Source: Pachypanchax playfairii (Eukaryota > Chordata > Actinopteri > Cyprinodontiformes > Aplocheilidae). Taken from it: 64,000 nucleotides of DNA. The stretch lies in contig SSNP01000015.1 of NCBI GenBank assembly GCA_006937955.1, positions 4,166,219-4,230,218 on the forward strand, in the 5' to 3' direction. The notes below the pieces were generated by a model. That model was given only the letters and a program-made list of their open reading frames with translations, was not told the origin of the DNA and made no database searches. Shown here in pieces: positions 13,401-25,400 of the stretch. Each line of letters begins with the position of its first letter. Position 1 is the stretch's first letter. The translations under genes were made by a program, and so were the position numbers.

Positions 13401-16400
13401 ACTGTACATACTCATTAAAGACGAGGTCCGGGGCGAAGTAAAGCATCCTGCCGTTGACGTTTTTATAGGATCTCCATATCAATGCAAACACCATCACCCC
13501 CATCCACGACTGCTGGATGATGGTCATCTGGTCGTCCACGTGCAGATTTCTGAAACCTAAAGACAAAGATTAAGAATAAATACATTCTTGTATAACTGAA
13601 TCATTGTTCTGAAAACAAAACCAAAGCTGTAAACATTCTGAAAAAGCTGTAAGATACCAAAAACATTGAGTGAAAACGAGTTCAAATACTTTTTATTTAA
13701 TGTCCCCATCAAATAAACTATAGAATTTTAGAACAGTTTGAACTGATTTTCCATCCACAACAACAGATTATTTACTTATTTATATTGTAACAATTTCGGA
13801 ATCCTGCAGGATAAACTTTTAATTGATAGTTCAGATCTTCTGAAGTGTAATTCAGTTCTGAACAATAACATCTTTCAGTCAGCTCTGTAAATGACCTCCG
13901 TTTGAAAAAGTACAGATTAGTTCTAACTGGACGGCCGAGTTAATGGCTAATCTGAGCTGGAGCAACACCAAAGCAGATTACGGCTGTTTTGAAACAACTG
14001 TAATCTCAAAAATGTCAGACATTCAAACACAATTTTACTTTACGCTGCTACAAATTTCACATTTCATTGTTATTTTGCCAGACTTTTTTGTTTTTTTGTT
14101 GCAGCGGAGAAATTTTTACACAAGTTGGTCATTTTGTAAAACTTAGACTAAACAAACAACCAGTGTTTCCACATGACACGTGTTGGGTCAGAGCATCACC
14201 AAAAAATGGTCAACATGATAAATTTCAGTCGCAGCTCACTGAGGTGCCAAAAATGGACACTGTCCCTTTAAATCTTTATCACAGTTGAGGACTTGACAAC
14301 GTTTCATAAATACTTAGTGCTGATTTATGCTTTAGTAAGATGCCTGTTCCATTTCTTGATGTCTTATAAACCTGTAATAAAACAGTTCTGATCATTGTGA
14401 AAGTGCCATGATGATATAAATGACCTGCAAAATCAGGTGTCTCTGTCTCTGCCCGACTGCAAAGCAGAGAAAACACAACAAAACATCATGCCATGGGCCC
14501 AATAATTTATCAGAAAAAAAAACAGAATAATTTATTTTAAAACTGTCAGTATTTTCTTCCAGTAAGGTCGAGTAGTGACAAAGACTCAATAATTATCTCC
14601 TCTTTGACATTCTTTATCTTGTTGTTTTGGTTTGATTCACTTGTTCTGTTAAAAAAAAAAAAAAAGATACAGAGTTTCCTTAGAGGAGCAGAAATGTTTG
14701 AGTTTACATCTAACAACTGATGCATTTCTTAATATAACGACTAAATATCTCATTAGACTTAATAAAATATTAGAATAAAGGAGCATAAAATTTACTGCCC
14801 AAAATGTGCAACATACACAACCTTGGAAAAAAATCTAGTGAAATTGTTTGTGATGGACTGGGGACTTGTCCAGGTGTGACCCCGCCTCTCACCCGACCCC
14901 AAACAAGAACAAGCAGGTAAAAAAATGACTGATTGATTTTTATTAAATTGTTTCAAAAGCAATTTTATTTAATTATTTAGGCTGTTTGGTTTTATGATAA
15001 AGAACCAGAGAACCAGAGGTCATATTAGAAAGCATGTTGCTGAGAGAATCTTGCGGTCACGCTAGTTTGTATCATGTAGTAACTGGCTGTAATAATGTGT
15101 TAGCAATATGATAGCAATAAATATCGTGTTGGACGTAGATAGCGGGAGCCAATTGTAAGTGAAATGTTCAATAAATTAGCCATCTGCTGGGTAACGAGTG
15201 CAGCTAATGAAAGCGATGTGCTACATGACAGATAAAAGCTGTAAGATTACAGTTCAGACTCCAGACGGAGGTAAACAGGAAATGAGTTTGATGGACCAAA
15301 AAAATGAAATATTAAACGGTTTCAAATGACTAATTCATCTCTGGTTAGACACTTGGATTATTTTAAAAACACAAATCAGTCAAGTATTTAAAACAGATTT
15401 TACAGCATATACAAATTTCAGATGTATACATTTTACATATTATCCCTATAAGTAAAATTAAACTCTTAATTGACTGACAATAAAATAATATCAATATATT
15501 AAAATTTTAATAATAATATTAGTTTTTGTCACCTGAGGTACTTAGAGCCTCCACCAGAGGGCAGAATACATGTAGATGAATCAAAACAGCAGGGCGGTTT
15601 TTAGAGAAAGTACTAATATGGTTAAAAAAGTAGCGCTCTGAGAATTAGACATATCAAATATGATACATGTGGTGTTACCAAATATACAGATTTTTATGCA
15701 TGAACTGTCATGTCATCAGTCAAGATTTTTTTTATTAAATACTGTTTATCTTTAGAAATGAAAAATACTATTTTAAACTATGTTGGTGCCTCTTTTATTT
15801 TGAAAGATATAATTTTCAAAAGGTTTTTAGGCTGTAGTCCAATATGGTGGCTCATGTGCAGATATATGCAAACTAACAAAACTGGCAACTCTAAATTGTC
15901 CTCGTGTGTGTATGTTTGTTTATACGTGGCCCCGTGATGGACTGGTGACCTATTCAGGTGTGACCTGCCTTTCACCAGGTGACCGCTGGAGGCAGCAGGT
16001 ATAGATACTGACTGACTGACTGTCCACTTATACCACCACTGTGCATGAAATGGTTACATTTGACACAAATTTAAATCTTGTATTTTCTGACTGTAAAGCC
16101 AAACAGGAGTAAACAGATAGTTGTAATGCGTGTCGCTGCATTAAAAGCCCACTGATCGTGTCCTACCTGGTAATCCTTTTGCCCATTTGACCACTTTGAC
16201 CAGTTGTCTCTCTCCCAGTTCATTCAGGCTGGTGAGCAAGCTGGCAGCGGAGTCTGGTTGGCCACAGTCGTGTCCTGCGTTCACCACCTCGGGCTCAATG
16301 GACTCCAGGATGTTGAGGAAAACCAGCTGGGAGTTAAAGTTCAGACCTGATTTAGGAGAAATGTTGTGGGGAACTTCTGCTGGTTCCTGAACAGGATGAT

Positions 16401-19400
16401 CCTCCTCTGTGTTTTTCTGCTGTCCGATCTTCTTTAGTTTACGTGCTGGTGGAGAAAGAGGGGAACTCCATTTTACTTTGTACAGCTGGAGAGTTTATAG
16501 TACTGTAACATTCAGTATCAACAAAATACATCATTTTACAAAATTTTTCATTCATTAACCTTTGTGTTCTAAATACTGATAAAAATAGTCCATATTTTAT
16601 TTGTGGAGTTTCAATTTTCCCAAAGAAAATGTCAATTTACCTCAACAACTCACAACACTGCTTCACTAATAGCCTTTAAAGATGTTGAATCATATTCAAT
16701 CTGACTAAATCTCTGTGAACAGATGAGTCTCATCCAATGAGACGGACCTGCAATCATCATGTGAATCATAAACCACGTGAGGCTTTTAATGCAAAACTGT
16801 TAAAGGATTTTAATCAACAATACATTTAAAGATATATTTGCTTTGTATTTATTTCTTAATATTGTATAATCCAAGTATCCATGGCTTTTTTTTAAATAGC
16901 AACACATTTTCTGTTTGTTAAAATAGAAACATCTCCTCTAATGAAAAGTAATGAAGTTGGGATTTTTCCCCCACACGAACATCCTGAATATCTGCAGCAG
17001 CTGCTCCACATGGAAACCTGCACTCATGAGCTAAATTAAAGAGAGTTCCTTTATTTGATAAAGCGGGCTGTCATGTGCTCTACAATAAAAAGCAATACAA
17101 ACAAGATGATTATATTCTTCTGAGCATTGCCAAACATGTTTGCCTTTTTTACCAGTAAGATTTGAGACCATAAAACTTTCTCTGCATAGCAGTTTCTCTT
17201 TCAGAACTTTAAACGGTTAACACTGAAGCAGCTTCATTTCCAGAATGAACACGGAACAACAGCTAAATACAAATGGTTACTATATGCCGAAGGCAGCGAA
17301 GAACAGACACTTAACTGTTGCATTTTTAAAGAACAAATTGCAAAAAAACAACCATAACCAGATGATCTAATTCTCCAACAATGAATCTGTTGTAGCTTTA
17401 AGATGAAAAACTAAAAAGCAGATTATCAAAATAAGAAGCAACAAAATATTTCCTTTATAAAAAATCCGCCAACAGTCAAAAATTACTTTTAATTGTCATG
17501 CAATTGCCTTTGGCAGTTTCCATAAAAAATGTCTCATTAAAAAACTTCAGCTCGTCTCTTCAGTTTGATAAATATTGAACTGCTAGTTTTAGACACGACT
17601 TAAATCTCTCTGAAGAGTGTTGAAAGAAAATTGCAGATTATATAAGATTTCCATTTTCATCCGTGATCCAATAACAAACATTTCAAGTACAAATTGTTAA
17701 TTAAAACCTTTTTGGGGGATTGTCGGTTGTGACACAGGCCTGATCTTTGCAGAGCGGAGTGTAAATAGGTTGGGTTGAACTAACCTTCACATCTCCATAC
17801 TTTAGAAGAAGTCAATACAAACAGACAGAGGCTCCCAAAAAGATTGATTCAAGCACGAGTCTTTCACAAATTCAATCCAAAAGAAGAATTCATGCACAGC
17901 TGTCAGTATTATGAGTTAGTTAGGAACAGAACTCTGCAACCTGCAGCTCTGGAGCCACATGTTACTCCTTAAGACACGTGTTTTAAATGTGTCTTGTAAC
18001 TTTGACTTAAAATTACATGAACGTGAGTAAATGCAACAATAAAAAGGCTGTTTTAGCAGTTTTCTCTTCCTAACTTTAACCATATGGACTTTCTGCAGCT
18101 GTAATAACATCTGGGGTTGGGCTTTTTAAGTTGATATCAGCACCAAAATAACTAAAATGACTAGAGTTTTACAAACGTGTCCTTAAAATGCAAATATCCG
18201 TTTGACTGTTGAGCTCATATAGTTTGTCATACTGCCTGACATACAACGCAATTACATTCCAACTCCACCAAAATTGTAATTAACATTTTTGCTACATACT
18301 TGAGTTAAAGTGCAGTAAAAGCAGGTTTCCAGTTTTCATGCCTACAAGAAAAAACTCCATCAAATCTTTGTAGCATCATATAATCAAGTTATTAAAGGGG
18401 TTATGACATCAAAATGCACTTTTTTGAGGTTTTTGGGGTATATCATGATGTGTTGTGCACTGATGAGGCCGTGTGAACGTCCAAAGCGAGTTCCTGTTTG
18501 TGGGCGGTCCGCTTTGTTTCATATTTAAAAAACGGTTGAATCGGAAAGCACCATTTTTTCCTACGTGGCATTTCATCCTACGTATTTCATAGCGTCCAAT
18601 AAAAGTGCACAGTGAAGTAAACAGTCCAACCCCCAACCCCACCCCCCCCACCCCCAGCCCATACACCGTTAGCTGCGTTGCGCTAGCTTGTGCTGCTACA
18701 CTTGAGAAGAGATGGCTACGCAAACGGGGACCTGTTGTGTCCAAGGATGCTCAACCCATGCTGGAAGTTTACACTCACTCCCGAAGGATGAAAAAAATAG
18801 AGAAGAGTGGCTGAAGTTCATTTATGGAGAAGTTATAACCTCAATTAGAAAATATGTTCAGCTCACTTCACGGAGGACTGCTTCCATAACTTGGGTGAAT
18901 TCAAGTTGGGATTGTCAAAGAAACTGATTTTAATTAAAAAATCTTTACCAACCCTGAGGGAGGCGACCACATCGTCAATACCCGTAAGTTTATTTATTTA
19001 ATAAAATGCTGCCTTGCCTGATAAACGTTTGTTCGTGGTCTGAAGAGTTCATGATGCTAGCATGTGATAGCCGCTCTAGCAACAATGTCCGTGAGCAACA
19101 GGTTTATCATACCATATTGTGAATCTATTTTCATTGATAACATCTGACATTCTGACAATTCTTTTGTGAGTTGACATATGCGGGCATATCTACTTACATG
19201 TACGCCAGTTTAAACAGTGATGTCATCACACCTTTAACAAAGAACTCCCACTTGTAAAGAAAAACCTGGTTTAAGTACTTTAAGGAGATTCTAAAGTACA
19301 TTTAAGTCATAACTAACCAACAACTTGATTACTGTTAATGTTTACTTTAAAGAATCATTAGAAGAATTCTTTTGCTCTTTGGATGAGACTTTCTGTGAAA

Positions 19401-22400
19401 AGCTGAACTCTCTGAATAACAAGAGTTTGGAGAATCAGAGTACTAATGAGCTGATGCCTAGTATTACAAAATGGGTTTCTTAAATACTATTAAATACTGT
19501 GTGACTAATATTTTTGTAAATATTTACACTGCTGCCAAACATTTTGATTACATGGATCTTCCAGCGATAATCTTCTGAAATTAGAACTGGAAATGTTGCA
19601 CATTGAACAGGAACTGACACAGATTACTAGCTTCTCTACTATTTACACGTAGATGTAGAAAACCATGGAATGTAAAATTTTCATGTAAAAAGTTTATAAA
19701 ACAAGCTTTGGCAGGTGATATTTTGGAGACAGCTTTAGTTTTGTGCCACTTGCTTCAAAATTCACTTCAAAATACTTGAACTCTGACCTAAAGGTGCAAT
19801 TTAATATTTAGTTTGTGTGTAAATGAACTTTGTACTTTCTACAAATGTGTGTTTGAAACAGAAACTATGAACATTATCAACTTAATCAATCATTTTAACC
19901 AAATTTTGAGGGTCATGGTCAGAATTTTCTCACATTTAATAGTAGAGATGGTTAACGTGTCTCTTTCAGTTGTACAGGTTTCAGACCTGCTGGTCTAGAC
20001 AGACCAGAAAACTGAATTTTGGTGTCAGTTTCATTGTTTTGGACTGAAATTGCCAGTGAAGGAACTGCAAAGTGATCCATTACATCCTCATTTCCCTGCA
20101 AAATCAAATTGCCCATGTAAAATGTATCATCCATCTTCACCTCATTTTGCTGCAGCCTTGCTAGTTTCATCATGATTATAATCAACATCTTTATCACATC
20201 TGTCTTTTTGGGATGCTTGATTGCGTAAAAACCCCACAGAGACCTGTTAAGTCTTTGTCTTCAAATGCCTTTGTGTAATATGTCACTTTACTCTCCACCT
20301 GGGTGTCCAGGCTCATGGATGTCATTACCTCATTACTCCACCAATAAAAATTGTGTTCTTGCAAGAGTAAGCTGGAGAATTGTGTCTGACAGTGTGACAG
20401 GGAGGAAAAGGAGAGAAGGTCTGATAAAACCTCTCAGATCTCCTACACAGGGCCAGTTCAAAGCAGCATCCTAATACTGATGAAAACCAGTTGAATAATT
20501 GATGGTAATAACAGTGTAATAACACGCTACATTCAGAAAGTATTCAAACATAAGTGACTGATGTCTTTGTTACCGAAGAGCTCAATGTCCTGCAAAACCC
20601 ACAAATGTTAAAGTTAAAGTTTCACACTGACAGAAAACGAAGAGATTTTCAATAAGATTCAAACATTTAATAATTTGTTGGATCTTAAACTTTAGTGATG
20701 TCATGCGGTCACAGTTTTAGAAATATTTCACTAAATTCTAATGCTGAAAACATGAGCGTCGGACCACCATATAAAGCTTTGCTCAGCACATCCTAAAACT
20801 TCTCACGAGATCCAGACTTCTGTGGCGGCCAATCCACGTGTGCAAACAGCGTCTCATATTCCTCAGACCGCTTTTTCACAATCTGAACCTGATGAATTTT
20901 GACAAAGTCTTGTTGGAATACGCTCGTGCTGTCAGGAAATAAAAAATAAATGAACACAAATTACTTCCAGGTAGTCAGCTGATCTTATTTGATGCACTCA
21001 GAGATCTGGAGTGAAGGAAACCAGAACACATGTGACGCACGTTCCTCCAGAGCCTGATCATGATCACCTTTTTATCTCTTATATAAAATCATATTACTAA
21101 TAAGTGACTTAATTCAGTTAATTTCAGTTCATTTAAACAGTGCCACTTCATAACAAAAAGAACAATATAGAAACAGCTGATTCACATCAAGAAATCGATT
21201 ATACAGAAACAGTTGAATCCAGATCTTTTCCAGTGGATTACAAAATGCCAATAAGTACAAAGTTTCCAAACCAGAAGGTGTTGAATCAGAATTTCAACAC
21301 CTGAGCAGCACAAACTGGAGACAGCTGAAAGGAATGACTTCCATTTAACAGGAAGAACCTCCAGCAGAACCAGAGCCAGGCTGAACCTTCTGCCTCGACC
21401 CGCTGGGAGAAGAGACAAACAGAAGGGTTGGACCTGTTGTCATCGCCATGGAAGGACAAACAGAGTTCTATTTAATGGTAACAATAATAAACACAAACTT
21501 GGAGCGTAAAGGGAGCAGAGTGAACTGTGTAACATTAACTTACTGTTTTTAATAAAAGTAAAACATTTGAAGTAATCTGGCAGAGTGACTTTGACAGGAT
21601 AATCAAGCCTGTCAGCTACTGCAGGATAATGGTGTCCTGATGCAAATGATTGACTTAAAATGGTTTAACTCTAACATGCTGGTTGCGAAATTTGGATTCA
21701 GGTGTGAGTCTGTAAGAAAAAACAAAAAAAAGTGGCTCTTGCGGGTTAAAAACAACTTTGAACCCTCCAATTTACAAATACTGTTGAACGTTTTCATTAA
21801 AACAGAAGAAATAAAGATTGTAAACAGATTTTTTTTTTACTGTGGCAAAAAAAAAAAAAATCTTCAAAAATTCAAGATTCATTTCAACCAAGAAAGAAAT
21901 AAAGAAGTGCACATCTGTGATGAGCATCCTCCAGGTTAAAATAAAAAAAAATAAATCAAACTGCTCCTACGATTTACCCAAAAGTAATCTCGCTGCCTTT
22001 CTTCTATTTGTAGGTGTAATTAAAATTCCTGAAATATCACTGAGTTCAATTCCTAAAAGCTATTTCTCAGAGCAATAATATGAACGCTGGTAACATCAGA
22101 ATCAGGCGACAAAAGTAAGATTCGGAAAGTTCGATCCTCCGATTTTAAAAATCACAAGCACAGAAACAACAGCTGTAACAGATTGGATCGAATTACATGA
22201 GCTTTATCATTTATTACCTATCATAGGCAATTGATTTGTAATTTAATAACATGCTAATCATAGTTCACTTACTTAAATTAGAGCCCTTTTTTACTTAAGA
22301 AGTATCTGAAGTTAGAAAAAATTTTAATAAATAAGTGTAATTTTTCTGCTCCCACTTCCACGAGCCGTTGCCATAAATTTCCCTACGAAATGCCGGGAGT

Positions 22401-25400
22401 CAATTATTCGTCAGTGATGAGAACATAAGTGAAAGGATCTTTATAGCCACAACTAGAAAAAGAGGTGCCTTTTTACTACAATCACAGCATTAGATCACAT
22501 TTTCCCTCCATGGGGTTTGTCAGCGACTGGTGGTGAAATTACCAGCATGTCTGTGGCTTTAATTCACATGTCTCATGTCAGCTTTGTGCCTCCAGCACAA
22601 TTTTCACCGTTAACAGAATGAGAAAAATGGAAGAGAGTGAAAATTGAACACAGGACCAAAATTAGTCCACTACATGTCAATCTTTACAGCCTAATTTGAC
22701 GAGCAGGTCTGGGTGACAGTAAGGAGAAGTGAATGGAAGAGGTCTAAATTGCATGGCAGCTCAGTCAGGGGCTTGATTATCAGTAACATCCCCTATTGTG
22801 ATGATGCTGCAATTGAAGAGAGCCAGCTAAGATGTGCAGTGCAGAGAATAAAGTACTTGGTCTTGGAAAGCCATTAATAGTTTCACTTTTTAGGACTTCA
22901 CTTTCTCTGTAGTGGGCTTTGTTCATTTAGCATGTAGTGCACCAAATTTATTATCATCCTTACAGCACTTTTATATTCAAACTGCACACACTGAGCCAGG
23001 TACATAAAACTCGGCAGATTCAAGAATAGATTTGGGCAAAAAAGGAGCATATGCATTATGTTAACTGGGTTTTTTGAAGTTGTGAATATGCATGGCGTCT
23101 TTTAATGAATCTCGGGGTGTGATATTATGTGCACGTGCTTCTGTTTGAATTCAGCCTCCACCTTTTAGCAAAAAGAAAGTAGAAGCTCCTTTAATGGGTT
23201 TTAAATAACTATATAATACAGAGACCTGATTTTAAGAAAAGTTATGATGTTTTCTAAATGAGAAACTTGCTAATATGTTTTAAACTTTAACAGAATAAGA
23301 AGAACTGAGGATGATTATCGTGTTCTCTAAACAAATTCATTGTTGTAAATGATAAACCATGAGTTCTAAAACTTTATATAATGAGTCTGAAAAAATTGAA
23401 GCCTAAAACATTAAAAAACTGAAATACATATTTATATTTACTTCAGAAATAAACAAGCAAACTGTCCAAAACCCTAACCTGGTTTGATGGGTGCAGTTTA
23501 AGTTGTGATGGTCTCACAGTCATTGTTGAGAACAGCCACGTGAACTGACTCTTCCAACTAAATACAAGTTTGAGATAACTCAAAATCAAAAAATCCTCCT
23601 TATTTAGCAGCTTTTGTTGTTAGCTGGTTCTGTGGAGTTTCTCTGGCTCCGCCTCAGAAGCCACAAGCACGTTGGTTAACCATCTTTCAACACAGTCTCA
23701 CAGCGGATCTGAAAATCTTTGTAACATGCTGGAACATTTTATCTGGGGCGGGGTTACTCCCAGAACAGGTCAGGTCTTCACAGGACCACATGGAGACAAA
23801 CACTCATTCACACACTCTCACCTGGGGCCACCTTAGAGTTCCCACAGAACCTGATATTAGGAAATTGGAGTTCTAGAGAACATGTGACACTTCATGCAGA
23901 AACGTCCAAACACAGGAGCTTTAACCAACGTGTCCCACCGTGCAGCTTAAAGAGGCCATTTCATATACATTTCAGGACTTTGTGGTTATTTCTTAAAGGG
24001 ACTTAAGGCAAGATTTGTGAAAAACTACACATGCATTTCCAGTTTATTCAATGCTAATGGGTCATGAAGCATTAAAAACCCAAAATAACGAGGCCATCCG
24101 CATATATGTCTGTTGCCTTGGAAACGCTGTGTGCTACATAATGCGCTGCAGTTCGACGTCCGAATTTCCCGCGCAGTTGTAGGGATGTGACGTAAATTGA
24201 CGCTGCATGCACGTTGCCGACAGCTCTTGAACAGGAAGTACATGGCCGCCGTGGACTTGGATTCAAACACTGAAGGTATACTTATGGATGTTTCTGCAGC
24301 CAGCAAACGACCTGCATCCACTCTCACCCCCCAAAAAAGTGGCACCACGAAGAAAAAAAAGACTTTATCAGCGGCATCTCGTGAGTCAAAAAAAAAATAT
24401 GACCGAAGCCGGGCTGGCACCCGCATAAATATTGGATATGCGTTCGGTTCATGGAGGGAACTTCAGCTGCATTTGGGAGTGAAAACGGATGCTGACATGG
24501 CTCATTTCCTTGTGACCAGGTGAGAAAACATTATAGGTCGTGTTTAGAGCCTGATACAGTATGAAAATGATGAGATCAAATCAAATAACAGAGTGGAGAG
24601 ACCTGACGTGAAGTATGTTAGCCTCCCCGGTGCAGTGCTGTGAAGACGAACCGTCTGTAAAGTGTCTGTGCGCGCTCCCGTGCCGGCTTGGCTGGTGGCT
24701 GCAGTTAGCCACAGTGCCTGTCGCGGCAGCACTGAGTCAGATTTTGTAAAGCTGACTTAAGTTCCTTTAACTATTAACCACTAATATGAAACATTTTATA
24801 TCTAAAAAACATCAGGAAACACTGATTAACAGACCTTTCAATCTGTCAGCGTTAAAATTCGGGTGGTTCCGGCTCCTTCCGTCAGACTGCTTTGTCAGGT
24901 CTCAAGCAGCAGCTCGTTCATATTCATTATTCGAATTTGCTGGACTCTGATTGGCTAACAAACTAACCTATGAGAGCAAGGTATACTGTTTCCTGCCCCG
25001 CTGTGCATGGCAACAGCACATGTAGTCTCTTCCTGTTTGCTACGTCTTATGCTAACAGCTTTTAGCCAGCAGCATTCTAGGCGTGGTTTCAACTGCGGGA
25101 GCTGCTGAATACTAATGAACAAAGGAGTTGTGATGAAACAGATACAGGCCGTTCGGACTCGGGAGAAATCGGGTGTTATCACCACCTGCGTAGTTTGAGA
25201 GATAAAAACTGAAAGAGAAGTTGTTGACCTGTTTTCACCCACTATGAAGGTAAGAACACCTGTGGAGCTAAAATATTCAACAGAAACCTCAGAAAAACCG
25301 TTTTTAATGGAAGGGCCTCTTTAACGTTCACTGTGTAAATACTTGATGTCACTAGCCTGATCCTGATGACAACCGGTGGTCCTCACACCGCAATTTAAAA

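Larger units (their letters stand above)
4946..13411 (-). other. ar introns 6 and 5 (with exon 6 between)
   Basis: Intron 6 is 4946-5036 and intron 5 is 5168-13411. Intron 5 holds a hAT 5'-end fragment (about 6455-6925), a candidate conserved element (about 9280-9540) and a Harbinger-like element with a nested insertion (about 9731-11975), plus an LTR-like or SINE-like repeat (about 12095-12740). The remainder is AT-rich unique-looking sequence. Confidence 0.85.
13557..16166 (-). other. ar intron 4
   Basis: 2.6 kb. Contains a candidate conserved element (about 14985-15270) and two copies of a fish interspersed repeat with the phrase GTGATGGACTGG (about 14855-14925 and 15858-16020). The rest is AT-rich with no coding signal. 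Confidence 0.85.
23950..25321 (+). mobile_element. TA-flanked TIR element, copy A, split by a nested element
   Basis: Ends AAGAGGCCATTTCAT (23950) and, inverted, AAGAGGCCCTTCCAT (ending 25321), each next to TA. Its own sequence is 23950-23995 plus 24768-25321, about 600 bp, and matches copy B at 41656-42242 (opposite orientation) over its full length at high identity. Near the right end ATGAAG is followed by GTAAGA, like a short first coding exon with donor. No transposase is seen: non-autonomous. Confidence 0.85.

Noticed and set aside
18409..18744. 111-codon minus-strand ORF
   Set aside because: It overlaps the left part of the THAP TIR element and has no protein-like features.
24025..24426. 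133-codon minus-strand ORF
   Set aside because: Antisense of the RINIG-AF-WREL exon, which has the better start, donor and recognisable module.
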